64,000 nt of DNA, taken from contig JAUXTQ010000027.1 in NCBI GenBank assembly GCA_030678995.1, positions 59,750-123,749 of the forward strand, read 5' to 3'. The notes below the pieces were generated by a model. That model ran no database searches and was not told the DNA's origin. It worked only from the letters and a program-made list of their open reading frames with translations. Both the position numbers and the translations under genes were made by a program. Every line of letters starts with the position of its first letter. Positions within the stretch are counted from its first letter, which is position 1. Shown in pieces: positions 26,599 through 35,266 of the stretch. Origin of the DNA: Caulobacter sp. (GTDB taxonomy: Bacteria > Pseudomonadota > Alphaproteobacteria > Caulobacterales > Caulobacteraceae).

Positions 26599-27889
26599 CA
26601 TTGGCCTCCACCACACAACGAAACAGCGCACAGTCGCGCGCGGCACATGTGGCGGCTTCATAGACATTTGCTTGGTTCAGGCGTTGCCGATAGTCGTTAA
26701 ATCGGGGGTTGAGAAGCAGGCGCTCAAGCCGCTCACTCCAATCCTCAAGATATCTCCGATCCAGTGCGCATTCGGGAGAAATGAATAGCACCGAGCCTAT
26801 ATCCGCAAGTGCTTGGGTCACCGGCGAGTTCGGAGGGGCGGCAGCAATGATGGGCTTAGTCATCGACAGACACTGATGCATCTTTGACGGCGTGTAGCCG
26901 TCATCCTCCGAGCCAAGAACCAGCAGCACGTCCGCTCGCTGCATCGCTCTCAGCGCGTCGAGAAGCGGCACACGGTCAGGGCGCTCGACGACAGCATCTG
27001 ATATCCCCGCCTGGGCGGCCAGCCGAGCGGCGACGGATGGGTTGCCGCTGCGGGCATAGCCGGTTCCGACGAAGAGGAACCGCATTCTACAATAGATGCC
27101 AAGTCCCAGGGCGCGCCCCGCGGCGACTGCGGCAAAAACGGCGAGCAGCGAACGTTCCATGGCGGGCGGGACCGCGCCAGCGAACAGACAGGTGATCGTA
27201 TCGGGGTTGTCCCAATCCAGGGACAAGGGCTTGCCCAATCTCTGGGCAACCGCGAAATCCGCTGTCCGGAAGCCGAAGGGCGACGCCAGGGACGGTTTGC
27301 CAAGAAGGACCGGATAGGTTTCATGCAGGAGTTGAATATAGGCGTGACTGACGGCCAAAAGGCCGTCGGCGGCCGGCACCGTCCACCGCTCAAGCAAATG
27401 ATGCAGCCCATGCATGAATCTATGCTTCGCGCCCCGTCGAATGAACGGCGTCGCGCTGGGCGGGAATGTGGCCCAAGGATCCTGAAAATCCAGGACAAAA
27501 GGTACGCCGAATCGAGCCTTCCATACTCGCCCCAACGCCATGGCGGGGAAACAGGTCGTGGAAATGAATACGAGATCGAATTGACCTTTCTTGAGAATTA
27601 TACTCCCCGCGCGCTCGAGTGAAAGCCAAGCACGAAGACCAAGGGCACTAACTCCAAAATATCGCGAAATTCTCTCCGGCATGGCGCCAACGGAAACTAC
27701 AGTTAGATCTTTCGGTAAAGTCTCCGTCAAGTTATGGTCTACGAGTCTATCAGCATCTTCTGGTCTAACGCAAAGCACGACTGGGTCCCATCCAAATTGG
27801 GCATAGTACCCCACTGTCATGCGCACACGGTGCATATCGACGGTGTCCGTCGGTGGGAAATGCGGTGAGATGATCAGGACCCGCCTCAC
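26561..27889 (-). CDS. Glycosyltransferase, GT-B type
   Basis: About 442 residues with the GT-B plan of WbuB-like enzymes: VLIISPHFPPTDTVDMHRV at the N-terminus, VPFVLDFQDPW, a central ADGLLAVSHAY, ITCLFAGAVPP and a C-terminal DGYTPSKMHQCLSMTKPIIA. The last motif, with K-M-x-Q-C-L, replaces the ordinary E-x7-E donor loop. The frame is open to 27949, but the GTG at 27889 overlaps the stop of the reductase by 4 bp (GTGA) and gives a clean N-terminus (V-R-R-V-L-I-I). It should add a sugar to the growing unit; donor unknown. Confidence 0.82.
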   Translation of the reverse strand: MRRVLIISPHFPPTDTVDMHRVRMTVGYYAQFGWDPVVLCVRPEDADRLVDHNLTETLPKDLTVVSVGAMPERISRYFGVSALGLRAWLSLERAGSIILKKGQFDLVFISTTCFPAMALGRVWKARFGVPFVLDFQDPWATFPPSATPFIRRGAKHRFMHGLHHLLERWTVPAADGLLAVSHAYIQLLHETYPVLLGKPSLASPFGFRTADFAVAQRLGKPLSLDWDNPDTITCLFAGAVPPAMERSLLAVFAAVAAGRALGLGIYCRMRFLFVGTGYARSGNPSVAARLAAQAGISDAVVERPDRVPLLDALRAMQRADVLLVLGSEDDGYTPSKMHQCLSMTKPIIAAAPPNSPVTQALADIGSVLFISPECALDRRYLEDWSERLERLLLNPRFNDYRQRLNQANVYEAATCAARDCALFRCVVEANDGFEAPSGDGAS

Positions 27890-28755
27890 CCAGCCCCCGT
27901 CAAATCCTGGGCTACCGCGGCGGGCCTGCGCGAAAGCTGCATCTCGCATCGTCGCACGCAGGCCAGATTCTCATCGCGATGGCCCTTGTTGAACATAGAA
28001 ACGAGCACAACGCCGTCCGGGTTTCTAGTCAGCGCGCCGGTCAGTTTCTCGGCAGCCGAAGACGGCTCGTCCGTGCGCCGGAACACCGAATGCGTGACCA
28101 GGAGAGGCGGAGCCAGCGCGAGGGGCGCGGCCCTCGTCAATTCCATCACATCCGATTCGTCAGCCACCTGAATGTGGCCCACGGGAAGTCCCGCCCTGAA
28201 CGCGGCGAGAACCGCGTCTCGGCTTCCGGCGATACCGATTGCGCGGGCCTTTCCCGAATCCCGGACTCGCGCCAGCGCGGACATCACCTCTTCCCGCCGC
28301 AGGTCCTCAGGATCCGGATCATGGAGCGCGTAGACGTCCACCTGTTCGACTCGAAGGCGGCGAAGACTGTCCTCGATGCTGGTCTCGATGAGGTTGGCCG
28401 ACAGCTGTTGCGCCCGCGTCGGCGGTCGCCGCGCGGCGACCAGACCGCGAACGCCTGGAGCAACCCGCAGCGCCAGCCTTACAAGCGGCCGGATGCGGCC
28501 AGCCAGTCCGGAAATCCGGGCGCGACCAATACCGCATTTGGTGCATATCTGGATCCTGTCGCGCTTTCCGGCGGCGAACCCCGCGAAAATGGTTTCGGCC
28601 TCGCCATCCCCGTAGGAGGGGGCGAGGTCGAACCAGGACACCCCGTGTTCGAAGGCCTCGGCCATCGCGCGAAGGCCCGCGCGTTCGCTGACGCGCGATC
28701 CCAGCGAGGCGCAACCGAAACCCAGACGCGTGGCTTCAGGAAATCTCTGGCGCAT
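27886..28755 (-). CDS. Aldo/keto reductase
   Basis: A 289-residue NAD(P)H-dependent (alpha/beta)8 barrel oxidoreductase. The catalytic tetrad is visible: Asp and Tyr in WFDLAPSYGDGE, Lys in ICTKCGIG, His in ALHDPDPED. ARAIGIAGS is the expected strand near the cofactor site. The ATG directly follows the TGA of the GMC oxidoreductase with no gap, so the two are cotranslated and probably act on the same substrate in opposite redox steps, for example an oxidised and re-reduced sugar (inference). Downstream it is coupled to a glycosyltransferase by a GTGA overlap. Confidence 0.87.
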   Translation of the reverse strand: MRQRFPEATRLGFGCASLGSRVSERAGLRAMAEAFEHGVSWFDLAPSYGDGEAETIFAGFAAGKRDRIQICTKCGIGRARISGLAGRIRPLVRLALRVAPGVRGLVAARRPPTRAQQLSANLIETSIEDSLRRLRVEQVDVYALHDPDPEDLRREEVMSALARVRDSGKARAIGIAGSRDAVLAAFRAGLPVGHIQVADESDVMELTRAAPLALAPPLLVTHSVFRRTDEPSSAAEKLTGALTRNPDGVVLVSMFNKGHRDENLACVRRCEMQLSRRPAAVAQDLTGAG

Positions 28756-30399
28756 TCACCTCTCCAGAACGCTACGCAGGTAGGCTGCGAGCCTCAGCGC
28801 GAGTGCTGTAGCAAAAAAAGTGGGGTTCGCCTGACCCGAAGTCCGAAATACGCCGGATCCGGCGACAAATAGGTTGTCGAACCCGAAGACCTTGCAATTC
28901 GCGTCAACAACGCCGTCCCGATTGTAGAACCCCATTCGCGTCGCGCCAATCTGGTGCAATCCGTCCCGGGCCTGATCAAGAACGGCGGAAACGCGATCGG
29001 CGGGCGGTTGACGAAAACGCAGGCATCCGACACCCGCGGCCCGCAATCTTCGGTCCAAGGCTGCGTGCGCGAGAACCACACCGCGGGCATCGTCCTCGCC
29101 GTATTTGATGTCAATCAGCAGTCTGCGCATGCCCAGCACGTCGCGTTCATCATCCAGGGTCACGCGGCTGATGGCGCTGGGAAGGTGCTCGGCGTGATAA
29201 TGCAGAGGGTATTCACCCTTGCGGCTCTTGTAGAAGAAGAATGGCTTACGCCGCCCCTCCAGCACTCTTTGCGCCAGGATCTTTGTCAGGTCCCTGATGG
29301 TTGACGGGCTGTCGAGGATGAGATTGCGAACGTGCCGCGGGTAGTCGCTCCTCCCCTCGAGCTGCGACCGCAGGATGGCCTCTGAGATGAACCGGCGGCC
29401 CAGGCCTGGCAGCGACAGCAGCAGAAACAGCGCTGACAACGTGCCCATTCCATGCCCCGCATCGGACAGCCGCGGGTTGAACGGCAGGAAGCAGATATTC
29501 GGCAGGCCCTCGTCGAGCCGCACTTCGCGGTTGAACGTCAAACGCCGTCGCGTCGCAGACAGCTTTTCGAGGCGGTAGTCGAACAGATCCGCCGTCTGGG
29601 CCCCGAAGAATACGATATCGGCGATAACGCCGGAGACGTGCCCCATATAATACCGACCTAGCGGCCCGGCGGGACCGCCAAACAGATCCGACCTGTCGGC
29701 CTGGGCGCTGAGTAGGATTCTGGTTGTTTCGAGGCCCCCTGCGGCAAGAACGAAGGCACGCGCCCTGTCGAAGGTGGCAATGCCGGTCGCGGTGGCGATT
29801 TTCAACCCCGACAGCCGGCGGCCGATCCCCGCCGTTTCGATCTCGACAACTGTGGAATTCAAACAGACGGTGAGGCCCTTGTGCGGGTCCCCCACGATGC
29901 GGCGGGCGAGCTGGGGTTCGTTGGACCATCGCTCAAGCTGATCGATCCGCACACCCTGCTGACTCAAACGGGCCGCGTCGGGCGGAGCGGCATCGGTGAA
30001 TCCCCCGGTCCCGCAACCCAGAAAGTCGGACGCGGCGGCGTAGAAGGGGGCGACGTCCGGCTCGCGGATCGGCCAAGCCCGACCCGGCGTCGCGCCAGAT
30101 CCGTCCAGATCATCCGCATCGAGTGGGAGACATCGCCCGCCCCATAGCCAGGACGTGCCGCCAAATCCGCGCCTCACGGCCATCGACATTTCGGCATGGG
30201 CGTTGGGGGAGAGAATCCTCGCGTCCGAGAGCGGGCTTCCGGCGAGGGCGGGTCGCCGCGGCCCTGAGTCCAGAACCAGCGTTCTCAATCCCGATTTCGC
30301 GAGGGCCGACGCCAGCGCCAAGCCCACCGGGCCTGCGCCCACCACGCATACATCGAAATGCGAGCTGGAAAGGGCGTCGACGCCCGGGCGAATGTCCAC
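28756..30399 (-). CDS. GMC-family FAD oxidoreductase
   Basis: A 547-residue flavoprotein. The FAD-binding VCVVGAGPVGLALASALA (from about residue 16), GGTSWLWGGRCLP and the C-terminal NLFVAGSGVFRTSGQANPT are typical of GMC oxidoreductases that oxidise alcohols, often sugars. GATRMG near the C-terminus fits the class. The catalytic His pair is not obvious: an H-x-IGATRMG context is seen near the end. The start is a GTG at 30399 with AGGGA 8 nt upstream, 12 bp after the FkbM gene. Paired without gap with the aldo/keto reductase. Confidence 0.87.
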   Translation of the reverse strand: MDIRPGVDALSSSHFDVCVVGAGPVGLALASALAKSGLRTLVLDSGPRRPALAGSPLSDARILSPNAHAEMSMAVRRGFGGTSWLWGGRCLPLDADDLDGSGATPGRAWPIREPDVAPFYAAASDFLGCGTGGFTDAAPPDAARLSQQGVRIDQLERWSNEPQLARRIVGDPHKGLTVCLNSTVVEIETAGIGRRLSGLKIATATGIATFDRARAFVLAAGGLETTRILLSAQADRSDLFGGPAGPLGRYYMGHVSGVIADIVFFGAQTADLFDYRLEKLSATRRRLTFNREVRLDEGLPNICFLPFNPRLSDAGHGMGTLSALFLLLSLPGLGRRFISEAILRSQLEGRSDYPRHVRNLILDSPSTIRDLTKILAQRVLEGRRKPFFFYKSRKGEYPLHYHAEHLPSAISRVTLDDERDVLGMRRLLIDIKYGEDDARGVVLAHAALDRRLRAAGVGCLRFRQPPADRVSAVLDQARDGLHQIGATRMGFYNRDGVVDANCKVFGFDNLFVAGSGVFRTSGQANPTFFATALALRLAAYLRSVLER

Positions 30400-30411
30400 C
30401 GATTGAAGTCC

Positions 30412-31116
30412 CTATGACCTCTGGGCGTGCAGGTGGGAAGCGTCGATCCAGTCCAGCTTCATGCCGAGCGAACGCATCAGTCTCTCAATTTCGGCGGGAC
30501 CATCCGCATGACCCTGCTCCTGCAGGAGCCTGAAATGAACCTCGATGAAGACGTGTTTCACGTCATCCGAGGACAGGACGCTCTTCATTCCCTCCAGGAC
30601 CTGGAGCTCGTGGCCCTCCACATCGATCTTGATCACTGTCGGGACCTTGGCGGCCTGCATCGCCACCAAATGGTCTCCAAGGGTGCGCTCCACAATCTCC
30701 GTCTGAAGTCCCTGATTGTCACCCTTGCCCGCAACGCGTGAAAGTGACCCTGCCTCGTCGACGCCCTGCAGGAACACGACCGTTCCTGCACTATCGGAAA
30801 GCGCCAGGGGAAATATTGTGACCTGTTCAATTCCGGCAACGGCGGTTCGCAAGACTTCAAGGTTCTTGGTGCTTGGTTCGAAGGCGTAGACATGGCCTTC
30901 AGGTGAAACGATTTCCGCGAACCGCTTTGTATAAAGGCCGATATTCGCGCCGATGTCCCAGACGATGTCGCCCTTTGAAATCGACGAAACCATCGTCTCC
31001 GAAAGCTTCGCTTCATAGCGTCCGCCGTCCAGGAGCCGGACAAGTAGGCGATTGACGCCCAACGGCCGGAGGGCGCTGCGAAGCGTCATCGCCAATGGGC
31101 TAGTTATCAGCGACAT
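30412..31116 (-). CDS. FkbM-family methyltransferase 3
   Basis: A 234-residue FkbM methyltransferase: DIVWDIGANIGLYTKRFAE (motif I), AFEPSTKN, and KIDVEGHELQVLEGM. GGAG lies about 5 nt before the ATG at 31116. It is separated by 110 bp from the upstream glycosyltransferase, the widest gap in this stretch, which contains a long stem-loop. It is followed after 12 bp by the GMC oxidoreductase. It may methylate the same sugar that the oxidoreductase pair modifies (inference from order). Confidence 0.87.
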   Translation of the reverse strand: MSLITSPLAMTLRSALRPLGVNRLLVRLLDGGRYEAKLSETMVSSISKGDIVWDIGANIGLYTKRFAEIVSPEGHVYAFEPSTKNLEVLRTAVAGIEQVTIFPLALSDSAGTVVFLQGVDEAGSLSRVAGKGDNQGLQTEIVERTLGDHLVAMQAAKVPTVIKIDVEGHELQVLEGMKSVLSSDDVKHVFIEVHFRLLQEQGHADGPAEIERLMRSLGMKLDWIDASHLHAQRS

Positions 31117-31214
31117 GCGGACTCCAGGAGTTCATCGGTTATCTGCCATTTAGGACATCAGCGGCGGCCTGGGACGGCTCGACCCGCAGCCACAATCTCA
31201 GTCCTTCTCCCGCC

Positions 31215-31242
31215 CCCGGTCGGCCGTCAAGAGCCGACCGGG
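31215..31242 (-). terminator. Stem-loop across the stop codon of the glycosyltransferase at 31227
   Basis: Perfect 10-bp stem (31215-31224 with 31233-31242) and an 8-nt loop holding the stop codon. No T-run follows on the minus strand, so a strong intrinsic terminator is unlikely. It may instead be a 3' mRNA stabiliser or partial attenuator within the operon. Confidence 0.4.
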
Positions 31243-32525
31243 TTCGCCGGGTCCACCGCGCCCATAGGATCCGTGAGGCTGTTGGGCGCTTCACCCGTCC
31301 GATTGCCAGCCTTCGCCCGCACCGCGCACTGCAGCGCCACTCGGAATCGTTCCATGTCCGCCGCCAAGTTGCCTTCGGTCAGCGCAAAACATCCCGCTTT
31401 CGCCATCAGAGAGGTCAACAGGCCCGGCTCATCGCGCAGGCGTCGGATCTGCGCCGCAAGGGCCTGGGGCGAGCCCGGTTCGAAGATCAGGCCGCTGTCT
31501 GCCCGGTCGACCACCGCCCGCAGGCTGGGCAGGTCGGCGATCACCACCGCCAACCCGGCCATCATGTAGTCGAACAGCTTGTTGGACACGGTGTACTCGT
31601 GGTTGGCCGGGCCCCGCCGCTCGAGGCACAGGCCGACATCGTAGCGCGCCGCCTGCCGCACCGCCTGGCCCGGCGAATAGGGCGGCAGGATGGTCACGCG
31701 CTCGACCAGGCCGAGCTCGGCGATTCGCGCCCGCAGCCGGGCGCCGCCATCCATCGAGGGCTTGCCCTGCAGATGCAGGGTGACATCGTCAGGCAGCAGC
31801 GTCAGCGCCACCAAGGCGTCGTCAAGGCCGCGCTGGCTGAAGCCGACGACGGCGTTGCGCCAGTAGAGCCGCAGGCCGGCGGCCTTTGGCCGTGGCGGCA
31901 GTTCCTCCGCCGGCGGCGTGTTGTACAGCGCCAGCGGCGGCGTGATCGCGTAACGGCTGGCCAGGACTCGGGACAGGGCCTCGCTGCTGGCGGTGGTCAG
32001 GACACACTGCGGCAGCCAGCGAGTCTCCAGCAGCGTGGCCGCCCGGGCCTCCTCCACCGACTGGTCCTCGCCCATGTCGGAATAGTACTCCATGCAGTCG
32101 AAGATCAGCGCCGCCCGGTTGCGCCGGGCCGCCAGGCCGATCGGCAGCAGGGTCTCGATGTTGTGGCCCATGTAGACGTCGGCCCGCGCGGCGATGAGCA
32201 TGGCGGTCAGGCCGATCGTCCGCTCGCCGAACAGCGGCTCGGTGACCAGGCCGAAGACCTTCATCAGCCACCGGGCGGCGAGCACGCGCAGCTTGCTGAT
32301 GGCCAGGGCGACCGGCGCCGAGGCCCGCGAAGGATAGTCCAGAGTCTGGCGGATCACGCCGGCGGCGGCGCGCAGGTCCGGAGGATCGGGCTGGGTCGCT
32401 CCGCGCGGGGCGCAGTCGACGAACAGCACCTCGGCGTCGGGAAAAGCCTGTTTGGCCGCGACGGCGTGGCGCGGCGCCCGGGGCTCGGCGCCGGCCGGTT
32501 GCGACGTGACCACGCAGATCCTCAT
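31227..32525 (-). CDS. Glycosyltransferase, GT-B type
   Basis: A GT-B glycosyltransferase of 432 residues. It has RICVVTSQPAGAEPRAPRHA at the N-terminus, ADVYMGHNIETLLPIG, IFDCMEYYSDMG, and a C-terminal NKLFDYMMAGLAVVIADLP plus GLIFEPGSPQALA, the donor-side segment. The longest frame begins at 33278 but that part is a shadow of wecB. The ATG at 32525 overlaps the wecB stop by 4 bp (ATGA) and is certain. Its gene order, directly after UDP-GlcNAc 2-epimerase, hints at a ManNAc-type donor, but that is only inference. Confidence 0.83.
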   Translation of the reverse strand: MRICVVTSQPAGAEPRAPRHAVAAKQAFPDAEVLFVDCAPRGATQPDPPDLRAAAGVIRQTLDYPSRASAPVALAISKLRVLAARWLMKVFGLVTEPLFGERTIGLTAMLIAARADVYMGHNIETLLPIGLAARRNRAALIFDCMEYYSDMGEDQSVEEARAATLLETRWLPQCVLTTASSEALSRVLASRYAITPPLALYNTPPAEELPPRPKAAGLRLYWRNAVVGFSQRGLDDALVALTLLPDDVTLHLQGKPSMDGGARLRARIAELGLVERVTILPPYSPGQAVRQAARYDVGLCLERRGPANHEYTVSNKLFDYMMAGLAVVIADLPSLRAVVDRADSGLIFEPGSPQALAAQIRRLRDEPGLLTSLMAKAGCFALTEGNLAADMERFRVALQCAVRAKAGNRTGEAPNSLTDPMGAVDPANPVGS

Positions 32526-33697
32526 CCCGCCCCCCCGCGTGGGACATCGCGGCCGATGATCGAGTCGACGATGCGGCGGGCCGCAAGGCCGTCGCCGAAC
32601 GGATTGGAGGCCTCCGACATCGCCCGGTAGAAGCCGGCGTCGTCCAGCAAGCGCTCGGCGGCGGCGACGATCCGGTCGGCGTTGGTGCCCACCAGCAGGG
32701 CGGTGCCAGCGTCGACGGCTTCCTGGCGTTCGGTCTGGTCGCGGGTGACCAGCACCGGCTTGCCCAGGGACGGGGCCTCTTCCTGGATGCCGCCGGAGTC
32801 GGTGACGATCAGGGCCGCCCGGCGCATCAGGGCCACGAACGTCAGATAGTCCTGCGGCGGGATCAGATGGACGTTGTTGCGGCCGGCCATCCGCGCCTGC
32901 ACCGTGCGCTGGACGATCGGATTGGGGTGCACCGGCCACAGAATCTCGACGTCGCCGCGGCGGGACAGACGCTCGAGCGCGACGCACATCTGGTCCAGCC
33001 CGCCGTCGAAATTCTCGCGGCGATGGCCGGTGACCAGGATCAGGCGCTTGTGGGGCGACAGAAAGTCGAACCGGGCGGCCATCTGCGCGCCGATTCCGGC
33101 GTCCAGCTCGATCATCAAGGCCGTGTGCAGCAGCGCGTCGATCACCGTATTGCCGGTCTCGAAGATATTCGCCTCCGGAGCCCCTTCGCGGCGCAGAGTC
33201 TCGGCGGCCTGCGCCGTCGGGGCCCAGAGCAGGTCGGCGATGCTGTCGACGCAGCGGCGGTTCATCTCCTCCGGCCACGGCGCCATGATGTCCCCCGTTC
33301 GCAGCCCCGCCTCGACGTGGCCGACCGGGATGCGACGATAGAAGGCGGCGAGCGCGCCGGCGAAGCTGGTGGTCGTGTCGCCATGCACCAGGACACGGTC
33401 GGGCGCGACCTTGTCGATCACCGCGCCCAGGCTGGTCAGGATGCGCGCGGTCAGGCTTTCGAGGCTCTGGCCCGGTTGCATGATGTCCAGATCGAAGTCG
33501 GGCGTAACACCGAACAGCTCCAGGACCTGATCGAGCATCTCGCGGTGCTGGGCCGTGACGCAGACAAACGTCTCCAGCTCCGGCCGTCTGCGCAACTCCG
33601 CGACCACCGGCGCCATCTTTATGGCTTCCGGACGGGTCCCGAAAATTACAAGAACGCGCCGGGCCCGGGCGTTAGAAGGGGCAGCTGCGACGGGCAA
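32522..33697 (-). CDS. wecB: UDP-N-acetylglucosamine 2-epimerase (non-hydrolysing)
   Basis: A 391-residue GT-B-fold epimerase that interconverts UDP-GlcNAc and UDP-ManNAc. Signatures: VLVIFGTRPEAIKMAPV at the N-terminus, VTAQHREMLDQVL, VHGDTTTSFAGAL, VTGHRRENF, and TDSGGIQEEAPSLGKPVLV in the UDP-binding region. Length is normal. The start is a TTG at 33697 with AAGGAG 9 nt upstream. It could feed the dehydrogenase at 1382-2659 to make UDP-ManNAcA. Coupled by ATGA to the downstream glycosyltransferase; 63 bp after the flippase. Confidence 0.93.
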   Translation of the reverse strand: MPVAAAPSNARARRVLVIFGTRPEAIKMAPVVAELRRRPELETFVCVTAQHREMLDQVLELFGVTPDFDLDIMQPGQSLESLTARILTSLGAVIDKVAPDRVLVHGDTTTSFAGALAAFYRRIPVGHVEAGLRTGDIMAPWPEEMNRRCVDSIADLLWAPTAQAAETLRREGAPEANIFETGNTVIDALLHTALMIELDAGIGAQMAARFDFLSPHKRLILVTGHRRENFDGGLDQMCVALERLSRRGDVEILWPVHPNPIVQRTVQARMAGRNNVHLIPPQDYLTFVALMRRAALIVTDSGGIQEEAPSLGKPVLVTRDQTERQEAVDAGTALLVGTNADRIVAAAERLLDDAGFYRAMSEASNPFGDGLAARRIVDSIIGRDVPRGGAG

Positions 33698-33760
33698 GAA
33701 CCGGCGCTCCTTTCCGCAAACGTCTGTCGGATGTCTTTGAAAGCCGTGCCGACGATAGCA

Positions 33761-35266
33761 TCACGAAGAGCTCCCCGGTCGCAAGAGCAGCGCCCGCCGC
33801 AACAGCGCGCCCGCCGGCAAAAGGCCCAGGATCGTCGCCAGCCCACGGGGGTCCAGGAGCCGGGCCAGGGCCAGCACGGTCAGGGTACAGGCCGTGGCCG
33901 TGCCCAGCAGGACGGGGATCGGCCAGGTCGCCTCCGCCTGGTCGAACCCGGGCAGCCGGGCGGCCGCCAGCGCCAGGACGCCGCCCAGACCCGGCGGCAG
34001 GAGGGCGAGAACTACGTCGCGGGGGTCGAGCAGGGTCATACGCACCATGTAGACCAGGGTTGCGGCAATGAGGACGAAGTTCGCGACGCCCAAGTAGACC
34101 GAATAGACGAGCACGCCACCGTGCGCGATCAGGAACAGGCCCAGGGCGTTTACGGCCACGGCGGTGATGTCGAGGGTAATAGAGTGGCGCGGGCCCATGT
34201 TGGTAAGCAGGACAAGACTGCAGGTGGTCAGCATGCTGCCAGCGATCGCCGCCATCAGAACGGGACGCACCAGCTCGGCCACGCCGCCCCAGCCGTCGCC
34301 GTAAAGGACAAACACGGACGCCTGCGGGACTGCGGCGACAGCGATCGCCACGGTCCCGCTGGTCCACAGGTTCACCCTCAGCAGCAGGCCCGCCGTTCGC
34401 CTGGCGGCATCCGCCCTGGCGGCCAGGGCCGCGAGCGAGGGATAGAGGATTGAGCCGATCTGGTCCGACAGCCAGCTCGTGGCGAGCTGTGACAGCCCCT
34501 TGGCGCGGTTGAAGAGCCCCAGCGTGCCGAAGTCGATGGTCAGCGCAAAGATCAGGCTTTCGAGGGCTCCGTAAGCCGTTCCGACCGCTGCCCCGCCTGA
34601 ACGCACCAACCCGAACCTAAAGGCGCCTCGATAGGCTCCCCAGTCGAAGTTCAGACCCAGCAGTCGCCGATCAGAGACCAGAAAGGCAACAGCGTAAGGA
34701 ATCGGCACCAGAAGATTCTGCGCCAGCAGCGCCCAAACGCCATATCCCTGGGCCGCCAGGATAATTGAAACGGGAGCATAGAGAACGAAGGACATGACGG
34801 TCAGGGAGCGGATCTTTTTCCACTGCAGCATGACCCGGAGATGGGTGGCGTAGAGAATCCTCGGCACATTGATGAGGATCGATAGCGACCCCACGTGGAG
34901 GTAGAGCGTGATCTTCGACAGCGTCTCGTCGAAGTACATCGCCACGGCGACAAGATTAACGGCGAGAAACAACAGTCCGTGCAGGAGAACGCCGAAGGCG
35001 AGGTGCCTGTGGTAGTCCTCGACCGTCGGCGTCTTGTGAAAGATGTTCTCCATGAACCGCTGCATCGAGAACGACATTACGAACAACAGGATGGTGCTTA
35101 CGGCGCCGTACTGTCCGTACATGTCCGGCGCGATCAGGCGCGCCAGCACCAGGGAAAGCAGGATGGTGGCCACCTTGGTGATCGCCGCCAGCGCTGCGCC
35201 CCAGAGCACAATCAGCCGGGTCTGCTCGCGATGAAGCGAAGGGGGGGGGGCGCCGGGTTCGTCCAT
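33761..35266 (-). CDS. Wzx-type polysaccharide flippase 1 (MOP superfamily)
   Basis: A 501-residue membrane protein with 12 or more hydrophobic segments (ALAAITKVATILLSLVLARL, LLHGLLFLAVNLVAVAMYF and others), as in the polysaccharide-transport branch of the MOP superfamily. RLIAPDMYGQYGAVSTIL and FNRAKGLSQL are typical. It would flip the undecaprenyl-linked repeat unit across the inner membrane. An in-frame TTG lies one codon earlier, but the ATG at 35266 overlaps the galE stop by one base (TGATG). A C10 homopolymer sits in codons 6-9 (positions 35241-35250). The window has a second flippase at 55612. Confidence 0.87.
   Translation of the reverse strand: MDEPGAPPPSLHREQTRLIVLWGAALAAITKVATILLSLVLARLIAPDMYGQYGAVSTILLFVMSFSMQRFMENIFHKTPTVEDYHRHLAFGVLLHGLLFLAVNLVAVAMYFDETLSKITLYLHVGSLSILINVPRILYATHLRVMLQWKKIRSLTVMSFVLYAPVSIILAAQGYGVWALLAQNLLVPIPYAVAFLVSDRRLLGLNFDWGAYRGAFRFGLVRSGGAAVGTAYGALESLIFALTIDFGTLGLFNRAKGLSQLATSWLSDQIGSILYPSLAALAARADAARRTAGLLLRVNLWTSGTVAIAVAAVPQASVFVLYGDGWGGVAELVRPVLMAAIAGSMLTTCSLVLLTNMGPRHSITLDITAVAVNALGLFLIAHGGVLVYSVYLGVANFVLIAATLVYMVRMTLLDPRDVVLALLPPGLGGVLALAAARLPGFDQAEATWPIPVLLGTATACTLTVLALARLLDPRGLATILGLLPAGALLRRALLLRPGSSS
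35241..35250 (-). repeat. C10 homopolymer in the 5' coding end of wzx
   Basis: Ten consecutive G on the plus strand (C on the coding strand), encoding Ala-Pro-Pro-Pro at codons 6-9 of the flippase. Gain or loss of one base would shift the frame right after the start and abolish the protein. It is the longest single-base run noticed in the window. Confidence 0.85.

Noticed and set aside
32526..33278. N-terminal extension of the glycosyltransferase at 31227
   Set aside because: The extension is an out-of-frame reading of wecB; the ATG at 32525 overlaps the wecB stop by 4 bp.
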